Source of the DNA: Thermoanaerobaculia bacterium | GTDB taxonomy: Bacteria > Acidobacteriota > Thermoanaerobaculia > Multivoradales > Multivoraceae | Length of the DNA: 64,000 nt | NCBI GenBank assembly: GCA_022822365.1 | Contig: JAJEBV010000008.1 | Span: forward strand, 233,524-297,523 | Direction of reading: 5' to 3' | Program-made: the position numbers and the translations under genes | The notes under the pieces: generated by a model | What the model was told of the DNA's origin: nothing | Databases searched by the model: none | The model's input: the letters and a program-made list of their open reading frames with translations, nothing else | Shown: positions 41,514-49,008 of the stretch, in pieces | Position numbering within the stretch: the first letter of the stretch is position 1 | How the letters are laid out: each line of letters begins with the position of its first letter

Positions 41514-42076
41514 GCAAGCGAACGACACGACGCAAGGTCCTGGCGGCGGGCGCCGGCGCCTTCGGCTACGCCACGCTCCAGGCCGAGCCGATTCGCGCCG
41601 CGATCCCGGCCGTGGCGGCTTACCAGGCCGAGGGGTCCACCTGGACACCACGGCTGCTCAACCCGGACCAGGGCGAAGTTCTCGCGACCCTCTGCGAGCA
41701 CATCCTGCCGCGGACGGACACTCCCGGGGCGCGGGACGCAGCCGTCCACGAGTTCATCGACCTCGAACTCTCGCTCGCCGACGGCGAGGAACAACTCGCG
41801 GCGCTAGGCGGTCTCGACTGGATCGACCGGCGCGCGGCCGACTTGCACGGCTCCCCTTTCCTGGCGCTTGACAGCGAACGGCAGGTGGCCCTGCTCCGCG
41901 AGATCAGCGACGAGCACGACGAGCACCCTCCAGAGCTCGTCGCCGGCGCCGCCTTCTTCAGCGACCTCAAGCGACGCACCCTGTTCGCGTTCTACACGTC
42001 GAAGGTGGGCCGCACCGAAGCCCTCGGGCTGCCGGAACGCGTACGCGTGGAGCGCTTCCGCGGCTGCCAGGACTGA
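41510..42076 (+). CDS. gluconate 2-dehydrogenase subunit 3 family protein (Tat small subunit)
   Basis: A 188-residue small subunit with a twin-arginine leader (KRTTRRKVLAAGAGAFGYATL). The mature chain contains LNPDQGEVLATLCEHILPRTDTPGARDAAVHEFIDLEL and VAGAAFFSDLKRRTLFAFYTSKVGRTEALGLP, typical of the gluconate_2-dh3 family that escorts GMC dehydrogenases through the Tat system. The ATG overlaps the GMC stop as ATGA, so a tight stoichiometric complex is expected. The protein itself is not catalytic. A partner cytochrome c, usual in three-subunit enzymes, is missing from this neighbourhood. Confidence 0.85.
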   Translation: MSKRTTRRKVLAAGAGAFGYATLQAEPIRAAIPAVAAYQAEGSTWTPRLLNPDQGEVLATLCEHILPRTDTPGARDAAVHEFIDLELSLADGEEQLAALGGLDWIDRRAADLHGSPFLALDSERQVALLREISDEHDEHPPELVAGAAFFSDLKRRTLFAFYTSKVGRTEALGLPERVRVERFRGCQD

Positions 42077-42145
42077 CCCGACGAGAGCCACGTCCAGCTA
42101 GAGTCCGAACGGTTCACCGAACTTCCAGCCAGCAAGGAGACCGCC

Positions 42146-43012
42146 ATGTGTGACGACACAACCAATGCCGAGAACGCCAGGTACCTGCAGGGCAAGCGCC
42201 TGACCCGCCGGGAGTTCGGGGCCGTCTCCGCCGGAGCCGGACTGGCGATGCTGCTGCCGCGGCCGGCCGACGCCCAGAGCGTCACCGAGTCCGAGATCGA
42301 GATCACGACTCCTGACGGCGTCTGCGACAGCTACTTCGTCCATCCCGCGAGCGGCGCCCATCCCGGCGTCCTGATCTGGCCCGACGCCTTCGGCCTGCGG
42401 CCGGCCATCCGGCAGATGGCCACGCGCCTCGCAGAATCGGGCTACTCCGTCCTGGCGGTCAACCAGTACTACCGGACGAAGAAGGCCCCCATCGCGGAAG
42501 GAACCAACTTCGCCGAGTTGCGCGAGACGCTGCTGCCGCTGATGCGGTCGCTGAGCCCGGAAACCAACGTGACGGACGCGAAGGCCTTCGTCAGCTACCT
42601 GGACAGCCAGTCGTCCGTCGACAGCGACCGGAAGATGGGCACGATGGGCTACTGCATGGGCGGTCCCATGACGATGCGGACGGCCGCCGCGCTACCCGAC
42701 CGGGTCGGCGCCGGCGCCTCCTTCCACGGCGGCGGCCTGGTCACGGACCAGCCGGACAGCCCGCACCTCCTCGTGGAGAAGATGACGGCGCACTACCTGT
42801 TCGCCATCGCCGAGAACGACGACCAGAGGCAGCCCGAGGCGAAGGACGTGCTGCGCGAGACCTTCGAGGCCGCGGGCCTGCCGGCCGAGATCGAGGTCTA
42901 CGAGGGCGCGATGCACGGCTGGTGCCCGCCCGACACGCCGGTCTACCACGAAGCTCAGGCGGAGCGGGCATGGAGCCGGCTGCTGGCTCTGTTCGACCGC
43001 GCCCTGGCGTAG
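42146..43012 (+). CDS. dienelactone hydrolase family protein, Tat-exported
   Basis: A 288-residue alpha/beta hydrolase. A Tat-type leader (LTRREFGAVSAGAGLAMLLPRPADA) is preceded by about 20 residues. The nucleophile cysteine C170 is in MGYCMGGPMTMR, the acid lies in AIAENDDQR and the histidine in GAMHGWCPPD, the order of the DLH family. Dienelactone hydrolases open lactones; near a sugar dehydrogenase this could hydrolyse the lactone produced by oxidation, but that is inference. The ATG follows AAGGAG. TAGAGT at 42099-42104 might provide a separate -10. It lies 69 bases after the small dehydrogenase subunit. Confidence 0.87.
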   Translation: MCDDTTNAENARYLQGKRLTRREFGAVSAGAGLAMLLPRPADAQSVTESEIEITTPDGVCDSYFVHPASGAHPGVLIWPDAFGLRPAIRQMATRLAESGYSVLAVNQYYRTKKAPIAEGTNFAELRETLLPLMRSLSPETNVTDAKAFVSYLDSQSSVDSDRKMGTMGYCMGGPMTMRTAAALPDRVGAGASFHGGGLVTDQPDSPHLLVEKMTAHYLFAIAENDDQRQPEAKDVLRETFEAAGLPAEIEVYEGAMHGWCPPDTPVYHEAQAERAWSRLLALFDRALA

Positions 43013-43042
43013 ACCGACCCGTCACTCCGGCCTCCGACGCAC

Positions 43043-43708
43043 GTGATCACGATCTACCACGTGCCGAGCACCCGCTCGGCCCGCGTCATCTGGCTCTGCG
43101 AGGAGCTGGGCCTGCCCTGCGAGGTCGTCGCGGTCGACTTCTACTCCGACTATCGCAAGAGCCCGGAGTGGCGACGGCTCAACCCGATCGGAAAGGTCCC
43201 CGCCATGACCGATCTGGACGCGGACGGCAACCGGTTCTCCATGTTCGAATCCGGCGCGATGGTCCACTACCTCCTGGAGCGCTACGGCGGCGGCCGGCTC
43301 GAGCCCCGGCCCGGCACTCCTGAGAGCGCTCACTTCCTGCAGTGGTCCTGGTTCGCGGAGGCAAGCCTGGCCCGGCCGCTCGGCGACATCGTCCACCACC
43401 GCTGGCTCAAGCCCGAGGCCGAGCGGATTCCGGCGGTCGTCGAGGACGCGCGCCAGCGGGCCGAAATCTGCCTCGACGCGGTGGAGGCGGCGGTCGCGGA
43501 GCGCGACTTCCTCCTCGGCGACGAACTGACCGCCGCCGATGTCATGATGGGCTACAGCCTCGTCCTCGCCCGCCGGGTGGAGGTCCTCGACGACCGCTAC
43601 CCGAAGCTGCTCGACTATCTGGGGCGGCTCGAGGCACGACCGGGTTTCCAGGTCGCGTTCGGGACGGAGCTCACGCTACGGACGGTCGACAGCGGGTCGG
43701 ACGAGTAA
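43043..43708 (+). CDS. glutathione S-transferase family protein
   Basis: A 221-residue cytoplasmic protein with a thioredoxin-like N-domain (ITIYHVPSTRSARVIWLCEELGLP; NPIGKVPAMTD; ESGAMVHYLLERYG) and an all-helical C-domain (RDFLLGDELTAADVMMGYSLVLARR). The residues fit the bacterial GST pattern, with a serine or threonine (STRS) in place of a catalytic tyrosine. It may detoxify electrophiles or act on a thioether. The start is a GTG at 43043, 30 bases after the hydrolase stop, with no strong ribosome site. It is convergent with the adenine methylase gene, with a 31-base gap. Confidence 0.88.
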   Translation: MITIYHVPSTRSARVIWLCEELGLPCEVVAVDFYSDYRKSPEWRRLNPIGKVPAMTDLDADGNRFSMFESGAMVHYLLERYGGGRLEPRPGTPESAHFLQWSWFAEASLARPLGDIVHHRWLKPEAERIPAVVEDARQRAEICLDAVEAAVAERDFLLGDELTAADVMMGYSLVLARRVEVLDDRYPKLLDYLGRLEARPGFQVAFGTELTLRTVDSGSDE

Positions 43709-43739
43709 CGGCCTGACGACCTGAAGGCGGCGCGACGAC

Positions 43740-44756
43740 TCAAGGCGAGACGACGTACAGGTACTCCGTGTTCCGCACGTGGCTGACGCGGCCGACCTTC
43801 TCGCCGCTCGGGTTGAAGATGCCGATCCGGGCGCCGACGTAGCGCCGGTAGTCGTTCTCGATCACCTGGACCTCGCCGCGGCGCCCGAGGATCGCCTCCA
43901 TCTCCTCGCGGCCGACGAAGCCTTCGTCGCTGAAGGAGACGAGGAGATGTCGCGCACGCACCCGATCGATGACGCGTTCCCACGCGGCCCGGAACTTCCT
44001 CTTGCTGTTGAAGTCGCTCTTGCGCTCCCGGCAGTCGACGCGCTTGCAGGCGACGCCGTAGTGCTCCGGCTTGTCCCACAGCACCAGGCTTTCCCAGACG
44101 TGGTAGTTGCCCAGGTAGCTGTGCTGGTTGTAGGGCGGATCGAGGTAGGCAATGTCCGCCTCAAGCGTCTCTACCGCCTCGGCGGCGTCCATGCGGTGCG
44201 CCTTGCCCTTGCCGGCCGCGGCCCGCGGAGCGATGGCCGGCAGCCGCAGCTTCAGATCGTTGGAAGCTCGCGGAGCCCACTGCTTGAGATACGCCATCTG
44301 CACGCCCGTCGTGCTGTCGACCCGGTCGGCCGCCTCCATCAGGGAGACGAGCACGATCGCCCGGAGTTCCGGGTCGAGGTCCTTGCGCTCGATCTCCTCC
44401 CGGATCGCGTCGACCCGGGCGCCGTTCTTCGGCTGCAGGTAACGGCTTTTCTCGCAGAAGACCTCGGTGAAGTAGCCCGCCGACGGCGGCAGCCGGTTGA
44501 ACTCGTGGATCAGCAGCCGCGCCTGCCGGAGCTGCTCGGGCGTGCCGTCGGCCTCCACGTAGCAGCGGGCGATCGCCTCGCCGCAGGCCAGGTAGTCGTT
44601 CGCCAGCACCCGGTACCCGCGCCGCTTGAGCGCGTCGCCCACCCTCGACGTGCCCGAGAACAGGTCGAGCACCGTACAGGCCGGCTGAAGCTGTTCAACG
44701 ATGTCAGCGATCAACGGCACGAACTGCCGCTTGGAACCGAGGTACTTGATCGGCAC
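43740..44756 (-). CDS. DNA adenine methylase, D12 class (Dam/MTH-like)
   Basis: A 338-residue N6-adenine DNA methyltransferase. The N-terminus IKYLGSKRQFVPLIADIVE and motif I DLFSGTSRVGDALKRRG form the SAM site; the catalytic motif is DIAYLDPPYNQHSY. The central region (about 100-210) is the target-recognition insertion. No restriction endonuclease gene is adjacent, so it is an orphan methylase, either regulatory or a remnant of a mobile system. The GTG at 44756 is the likely start, with GACAAT five bases upstream. Upstream lies a composite palindromic repeat. Recognition sequence unknown. Confidence 0.87.
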   Translation of the reverse strand: MPIKYLGSKRQFVPLIADIVEQLQPACTVLDLFSGTSRVGDALKRRGYRVLANDYLACGEAIARCYVEADGTPEQLRQARLLIHEFNRLPPSAGYFTEVFCEKSRYLQPKNGARVDAIREEIERKDLDPELRAIVLVSLMEAADRVDSTTGVQMAYLKQWAPRASNDLKLRLPAIAPRAAAGKGKAHRMDAAEAVETLEADIAYLDPPYNQHSYLGNYHVWESLVLWDKPEHYGVACKRVDCRERKSDFNSKRKFRAAWERVIDRVRARHLLVSFSDEGFVGREEMEAILGRRGEVQVIENDYRRYVGARIGIFNPSGEKVGRVSHVRNTEYLYVVSP

Positions 44757-44766
44757 GCCCTATTGT

Positions 44767-44833
44767 CGCCGCTTCGCGGCGCGGGCTCCTGGCCGCCTCC
44801 GGCGGCAGCGGGTCAGATGACCCGCGCACCCAG
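44767..44833. repeat. composite palindromic repeat, second full copy
   Basis: Module D (44767-44781) is a CGCCGC-TTC-GCGGCG hairpin. Modules B and C (44791-44833) are CCGCC-TCC-GGCGG and GCGGGTC-AGAT-GACCCGC followed by GCACCCAG; they match 25213-25255 at 40 of 43 positions. Located in the 120-base gap between the PQQ-propeller gene (upstream, stop at 44877) and the adenine methylase start. Confidence 0.8.
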
Positions 44834-44876
44834 CCGGCGAGGGCGCCGGCGCACCTGGTTCCCGCGGCGCCAGCTC

Positions 44877-46199
44877 CTAGGGGGCCGAAACGTGGTACGC
44901 CAGCAGTTCGTCCCAGTTGCGGATGTAGAGCACGCCGTTGCTGACCACCGGATGGGCCCAGCTCGGGCGGCCGCGGTTGTCCACCTCGAATCGGCCCAGC
45001 TCTCTGTAGCCGTCGGGCGTCGCTTCCGCCAGGCCGGCGAGGTGCCTCTCGCCGAGCAGGAACAGCTTGCCGTCGGCCAGGGTCAACGAACCCTTGCCGA
45101 CGCTGCGGTCCCTCCACACGGTTTCGCCGGTTTCGAAGTCCACGCACGCCAGGGCGCTGCCGAAGAACCCGTAGAGATGTCCCTCGTGGAGCACGACGCC
45201 GCCATGATGGTTCCGGAGGCGTGACTGGAACCACGCCTCGGCGGTGCTCACGTTGTCGCCGGCCGCCCGCACCCGGAGCGCGCCGCCGCCGGTACCGTAG
45301 TCGGACGTGTAGAAGACGAGGCCGTCCGCGTAGATCGGCGTCGCCGCGTTCGCCGTGCGGTTCGCCGGTTCGCGGTAGTGCCAGAGCAGTTCGCCGTCCG
45401 AGGCCCGCACGCCAACGCCGGCTCGCGCCGTGAAGCCGACGATCGCGCGCAGCGACTCACCGCCGTCCTCGAGATCGACGGCGACGAGCGACGAGTAGCC
45501 GGCCCGGTCGGTCAGGCCCGTGCTGGTCCACACCGTGGCGCCCGTCTCCCGGTCGAGCGCCGCGATCGCGCCGCCGTCGCCGCCGGGCAGCACGACCACC
45601 CAGTCGCCCTCGACGAGCGGCGACTCGCTGATCCCCCAACTGATGTTCCGCTGGCCGAAGTCCCGCAGGATGTTCCGCTGCCATGCCACTCTCCCGTCCG
45701 AGAGACGGACGCGCGCCAGATCCCCCGTGCCGGTGAGGGCATAGAGCGAATCGCCGGCCACTGTCGGCGTACCGCGCGGGCCGTTGCCGCGGCTGTCACG
45801 CAACCGCGAGCCAAGCTCGCGCTCCCAGCGGACGCCGCCGTCCGCCGCATCGAGGGCGAAGACGAGACTCCGGCCGCCGCGGGTTCCCTGGACGTAGAGC
45901 GAGCCGTCGGCCACCGACACGGCGCCGTAGCCCTCGCCGAGGCCGTCGATGCGCCACAACAGCGGCGGTCCTCCGGCCGGCCAGCGGCCGGCAAGGCCGG
46001 TCTCGGTCGAGACGCCGTCACGGCCGGGACCGCGCCACTGGGGCCAGTCCTCGGCTGCGGCCCGAAGAGGCGCCATCAACGAAGCGATCAGCGAAAGGAC
46101 GACGCCAACCGAAACAGCGGAAGCGGGACCGGCCGCACGCCGGTGGCGCCGGCCGCAACGCCGGCTCCGCCCGAGTGACCAGTTCCACGCAAGCCTCAT
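44877..46199 (-). CDS. PQQ-binding-like beta-propeller protein, exported
   Basis: A 440-residue exported beta-propeller. After a basic n-region (GRSRRCGRRHRRAAG) comes a hydrophobic segment (VGVVLSLIASLMAPLRAAA), then EDWPQWRGPGRDGVSTE, which is typical of PQQ-like propellers in glycan- and metal-rich bacteria. Repeats with Trp-docking features recur (SLYVQGTRGGRSLVFALDAADGGVRWERE; VVVLPGGDGGAIAALDRETGATVWTS; LACVDFETGETVWRDRSV). Whether PQQ is bound is unclear; many such proteins are scaffolds like BamB. I take the ATG at 46199; a later start after the basic stretch is possible because that stretch is encoded by a palindromic repeat. Divergent from the photolyase gene. Confidence 0.82.
   Translation of the reverse strand: MRLAWNWSLGRSRRCGRRHRRAAGPASAVSVGVVLSLIASLMAPLRAAAEDWPQWRGPGRDGVSTETGLAGRWPAGGPPLLWRIDGLGEGYGAVSVADGSLYVQGTRGGRSLVFALDAADGGVRWERELGSRLRDSRGNGPRGTPTVAGDSLYALTGTGDLARVRLSDGRVAWQRNILRDFGQRNISWGISESPLVEGDWVVVLPGGDGGAIAALDRETGATVWTSTGLTDRAGYSSLVAVDLEDGGESLRAIVGFTARAGVGVRASDGELLWHYREPANRTANAATPIYADGLVFYTSDYGTGGGALRVRAAGDNVSTAEAWFQSRLRNHHGGVVLHEGHLYGFFGSALACVDFETGETVWRDRSVGKGSLTLADGKLFLLGERHLAGLAEATPDGYRELGRFEVDNRGRPSWAHPVVSNGVLYIRNWDELLAYHVSAP
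46146..46172. repeat. GC-rich palindromic element in a 5' coding region
   Basis: A 27-bp unit matching bases 11912-11938 at 26 positions (one loop-edge change). It encodes residues about 10-18 of the PQQ-propeller protein n-region if the ATG at 46199 is correct. Confidence 0.65.
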
Positions 46200-46243
46200 C
46201 GCCTGGACACTCTGCTCCGTCGAGCCTTCCCCGTCAACTGCCG

Positions 46244-46249
46244 TACGCT
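46244..46249 (+). promoter_or_regulatory. candidate -10 of a leaderless promoter for the photolyase gene
   Basis: TACGCT, eight bases before the ATG at 46258; same hexamer as for the matrixin and RbsB-like genes. Confidence 0.45.
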
Positions 46250-46257
46250 CCGCTTCC

Positions 46258-47718
46258 ATGTCTCGAACCAACCGGCAGCCCATCCTCGCCTGGTTCCGGC
46301 GCGACCTCCGGCTGACCGACAACCCCGCATGGTCGTGGGCCGCCGAAAGCGGACGGCCTGTCGTTCCCGTCTTCTTGTTCGACGACGAAGGCGAGCAACC
46401 GATCGGCGGCGCGTCCCGGTGGTGGCTGCACGGCAGTCTCGAAGCGTTGGACCGGACGTTGCGTCGCCAGGGCAGCCGGCTCGTTCTCCGGCGCGGGACG
46501 GCCGGCCGGACGATCGCCGCGCTGGCTCGGGAAACCGGCGCCTCGACGATCGTCTGGAACCGCCTCTACGAACCGGCGATCACGCAACGCGACGTGGAGA
46601 TCGAGGAGCGCTGCGCCGAGAGTGGTCCCGAGACGCGGACGTTCCAGGCCAGCCTGTTGTTCGAGCCGGAGGACATCCGGAGCGGCAGCGGCCGGCCGTA
46701 CCGGGTGTTCACACCGTTCTGGCGCAAGTGCCTGGAGCACGAGTTCGGCCCTCCCGTTGCCGCTCCGCCCCCGCCCGAGGCGCCGGCAACCTGGCCGGCG
46801 AGCGACGATCTCGAAAGCTGGAACCTCCGGTGCTACCAGCCGGACTGGGCAGCGGGTTTCCGCGCAGTCTGGCAACCCGGAGAGGAGAGCGCGCGGCGAC
46901 GTCTCGCGCGCTTCCTGAAGGACGCCGCTGGCCGCTACGACCAGGATCGCGATCTGCCGGCCATCGAGGCGACCAGCCGGCTTTCGCCGCATCTGCACTT
47001 CGGCGAGATCGGTCCCCGCCAGGTGGCCGCCGGAGCGCGAACGCTGCCGCCGGGCCCGGGCCGGGACAAGTTCCTGAGCGAACTCGGCTGGCGCGAGTTC
47101 AGCCACCATCTCCTCGCCCACAACCAGGAGATGGGGATCCGCAACCTCCGACCCAGCTTCGACCGCATGCCGTGGCGCGACACACCAGCCGATCTGAAGC
47201 GCTGGCAGCGCGGCCAGACCGGCTACCCGATCGTCGACGCCGGGATGCGCGAACTCTGGACCACGGGCTGGATGCACAACCGGGTGCGGATGCTCGTCGC
47301 CTCCTTCCTGACCAAGCATCTGCTGATCCACTGGCGGCACGGCGCGGACTGGTTCTGGGACACGCTGGTCGACGCCGACTGGGCGAACAACACTTGCGGC
47401 TGGCAGTGGACCGCGGGCAGCGGCGCGGACGCGGCGCCCTACTTCCGCATCTTCAACCCGGTGGCCCAATCGCGGCGCTACGACGCCGCGTGCACGTATC
47501 TCAGGAAGTGGCTGCCGGAACTCCAGCGCCTGTCCGACCGTGCGATCCACGCGCCCTGGCTTGCGCCGGAGGCCGTGCTCGTGAAGGCGGGCGTTCGCCT
47601 CGGCGAGACCTACCCGCTGCCGATGGTCGACCACGCCGCAGCACGCCGGCGGGCTCTCGACGCCTGGCGGACACATGTCCAGGGGCGCCCCGCGGCCACC
47701 AGAGCGGGACCGGCCTAA
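46258..47718 (+). CDS. phrB: deoxyribodipyrimidine photolyase (cryptochrome/photolyase family)
   Basis: A 486-residue light-driven DNA-repair flavoprotein that splits cyclobutane pyrimidine dimers. The N-terminal antenna domain starts ILAWFRRDLRLTDNPAW. The FAD domain shows SRLSPHLHFGEIGPRQ, LGWREFSHHLLAHN, DAGMRELWTTGWMHNRVRMLVASFLTKHLLIHW and VDADWANNTCGWQWTAGSGADAAPYFRIFNP, all canonical class I CPD photolyase blocks. The length is standard. The ATG at 46258 starts directly at the domain and follows TACGCT by eight bases. Its stop overlaps the MFS gene stop by three bases. Light exposure of the habitat is suggested but not shown. Confidence 0.95.
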   Translation: MSRTNRQPILAWFRRDLRLTDNPAWSWAAESGRPVVPVFLFDDEGEQPIGGASRWWLHGSLEALDRTLRRQGSRLVLRRGTAGRTIAALARETGASTIVWNRLYEPAITQRDVEIEERCAESGPETRTFQASLLFEPEDIRSGSGRPYRVFTPFWRKCLEHEFGPPVAAPPPPEAPATWPASDDLESWNLRCYQPDWAAGFRAVWQPGEESARRRLARFLKDAAGRYDQDRDLPAIEATSRLSPHLHFGEIGPRQVAAGARTLPPGPGRDKFLSELGWREFSHHLLAHNQEMGIRNLRPSFDRMPWRDTPADLKRWQRGQTGYPIVDAGMRELWTTGWMHNRVRMLVASFLTKHLLIHWRHGADWFWDTLVDADWANNTCGWQWTAGSGADAAPYFRIFNPVAQSRRYDAACTYLRKWLPELQRLSDRAIHAPWLAPEAVLVKAGVRLGETYPLPMVDHAAARRRALDAWRTHVQGRPAATRAGPA

Positions 47719-49007
47719 GGACCCTGACGCGCAGCGTCCTGTTTCTTCCGGGGCGGCTGTAACAGAAAAGCGACGACCGAGCCGGTCAGAGTGACCGCGG
47801 CGATCGTCAGAAACGGGACGGCGTAAGTGCCCTGGGTGTCGAACGCCCAGCCGGTGACAGCGGGAATGGTGGCACCGAAGCCGGCGCCTACGGCGAAACG
47901 GACGCCGGTCGTGGTCGCGAAGGCGCGGCGTCCGAAGAAACGGGCGAAGGTAGCCGCCTGGCTGATGTAGGCAAGGCCGAATCCCAGGCCGAGGAGGATC
48001 AGGGCCACTCGCGCCTGGCCCGTGGTGCGGACGAACAGCAGTAGCGCCATCCCCGTGCCCTCCATCGCCAGAGCGAAGCCAAGCAGACGTGGTGGCGAGA
48101 TCCTGTCGCCCAAGGCGCCGCTGGCACGCCCGAAGATACTCACGAAGACCATTAGGGCAAGGAGCGCCGCGGCTTCACCTCCCTCGAATCCGACGTCCAG
48201 GAGGTGCAAGTTGCCGTGGTTCGCCAGTACGCCCCAGGGCACCGCGTAGCCGAGGCCGCAGAGCACCATCAGCACGAACTGCGGAGTCCGAACCGCGTCC
48301 CGCGCGACCCACTCGTCGTGCGCCTCGGCAACGGTCCGAGCTGTCGTCGCTTTGAGTTGATCCAGCGAACGGGCGCCGTCCCGCAACTGGCCCATCGACT
48401 CCGGCGTGTTGCGAAGGAAGAGGAACGACAACACGCCCAGCACCGCGCAGAGCCCGGCAATGATCGCCCAGCCTTCCCGCCATGTGCCTCCACCGGCCAG
48501 GAGCGAGTGATCGAAGCGGTAGATCAACGGCGCCATGACGCCGGCCGCGATCAGCAGGAACGCCATCGCACTTGCACGCCACTTCAGAAACCAATTCGCC
48601 GCCAGCGTCTGCGTCGGCAGCACGGTGGAGAACGTATGCGTCAAGCCGGCGAACACCCCGAAGTAGAGCAGCACGTCCCAGCGATCCTGCGCCCGGCTGG
48701 TCATGTAGTAGGCCAGGGACACAGTCAGGAAACCCGCCGTGAACACCGGCCGAGGTCCAAACCTGGTCAGGCAGACGCCAATGAGAGGCGCGACCGCGCC
48801 GCCGCAGAAGGACCAGATTCCGAATGCCCAGCCGCTGTCGGCCCGGGACATACCGAGTTCCTCCAGCATCTGCGGCAGGAAGACGCCCCAACTGTAGAAG
48901 GGCGCAGCGCCCAGACCGTAGATGAGCCAGGCGGCCGGCAGCATTCGCCAGCCGTAGAATCTCGGGTTGAACGACTTCCAGAATTCCGACCGGTCGCTGG
49001 AAGCCAC
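47715..49007 (-). CDS. MFS transporter
   Basis: A 430-residue major facilitator with about 12 hydrophobic segments. N-terminal YGWRMLPAAWLIYGLGAAPFYSWGVFLPQMLEELG and GLGYAVPWGVLANHGNLHLLDVG resemble the oxalate/formate- or monocarboxylate-type MFS subgroup, but the substrate is not predictable. The motif-A equivalent between helices 2 and 3 reads GVCLTRFGPRPVF. The start is a GTG at 49007, one base after the TAA of the GST gene on the same strand, so the two are likely co-transcribed. It is convergent with the photolyase. Confidence 0.88.
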   Translation of the reverse strand: MASSDRSEFWKSFNPRFYGWRMLPAAWLIYGLGAAPFYSWGVFLPQMLEELGMSRADSGWAFGIWSFCGGAVAPLIGVCLTRFGPRPVFTAGFLTVSLAYYMTSRAQDRWDVLLYFGVFAGLTHTFSTVLPTQTLAANWFLKWRASAMAFLLIAAGVMAPLIYRFDHSLLAGGGTWREGWAIIAGLCAVLGVLSFLFLRNTPESMGQLRDGARSLDQLKATTARTVAEAHDEWVARDAVRTPQFVLMVLCGLGYAVPWGVLANHGNLHLLDVGFEGGEAAALLALMVFVSIFGRASGALGDRISPPRLLGFALAMEGTGMALLLFVRTTGQARVALILLGLGFGLAYISQAATFARFFGRRAFATTTGVRFAVGAGFGATIPAVTGWAFDTQGTYAVPFLTIAAVTLTGSVVAFLLQPPRKKQDAARQGP

Positions 49008-49008
49008 C

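Noticed and set aside
39717..41651. Long minus-strand frame opposite the GMC dehydrogenase
   Set aside because: It is a high-GC shadow with no recognisable motif; the plus-strand GMC gene has complete FAD and GMC motifs and an ATGA coupling.
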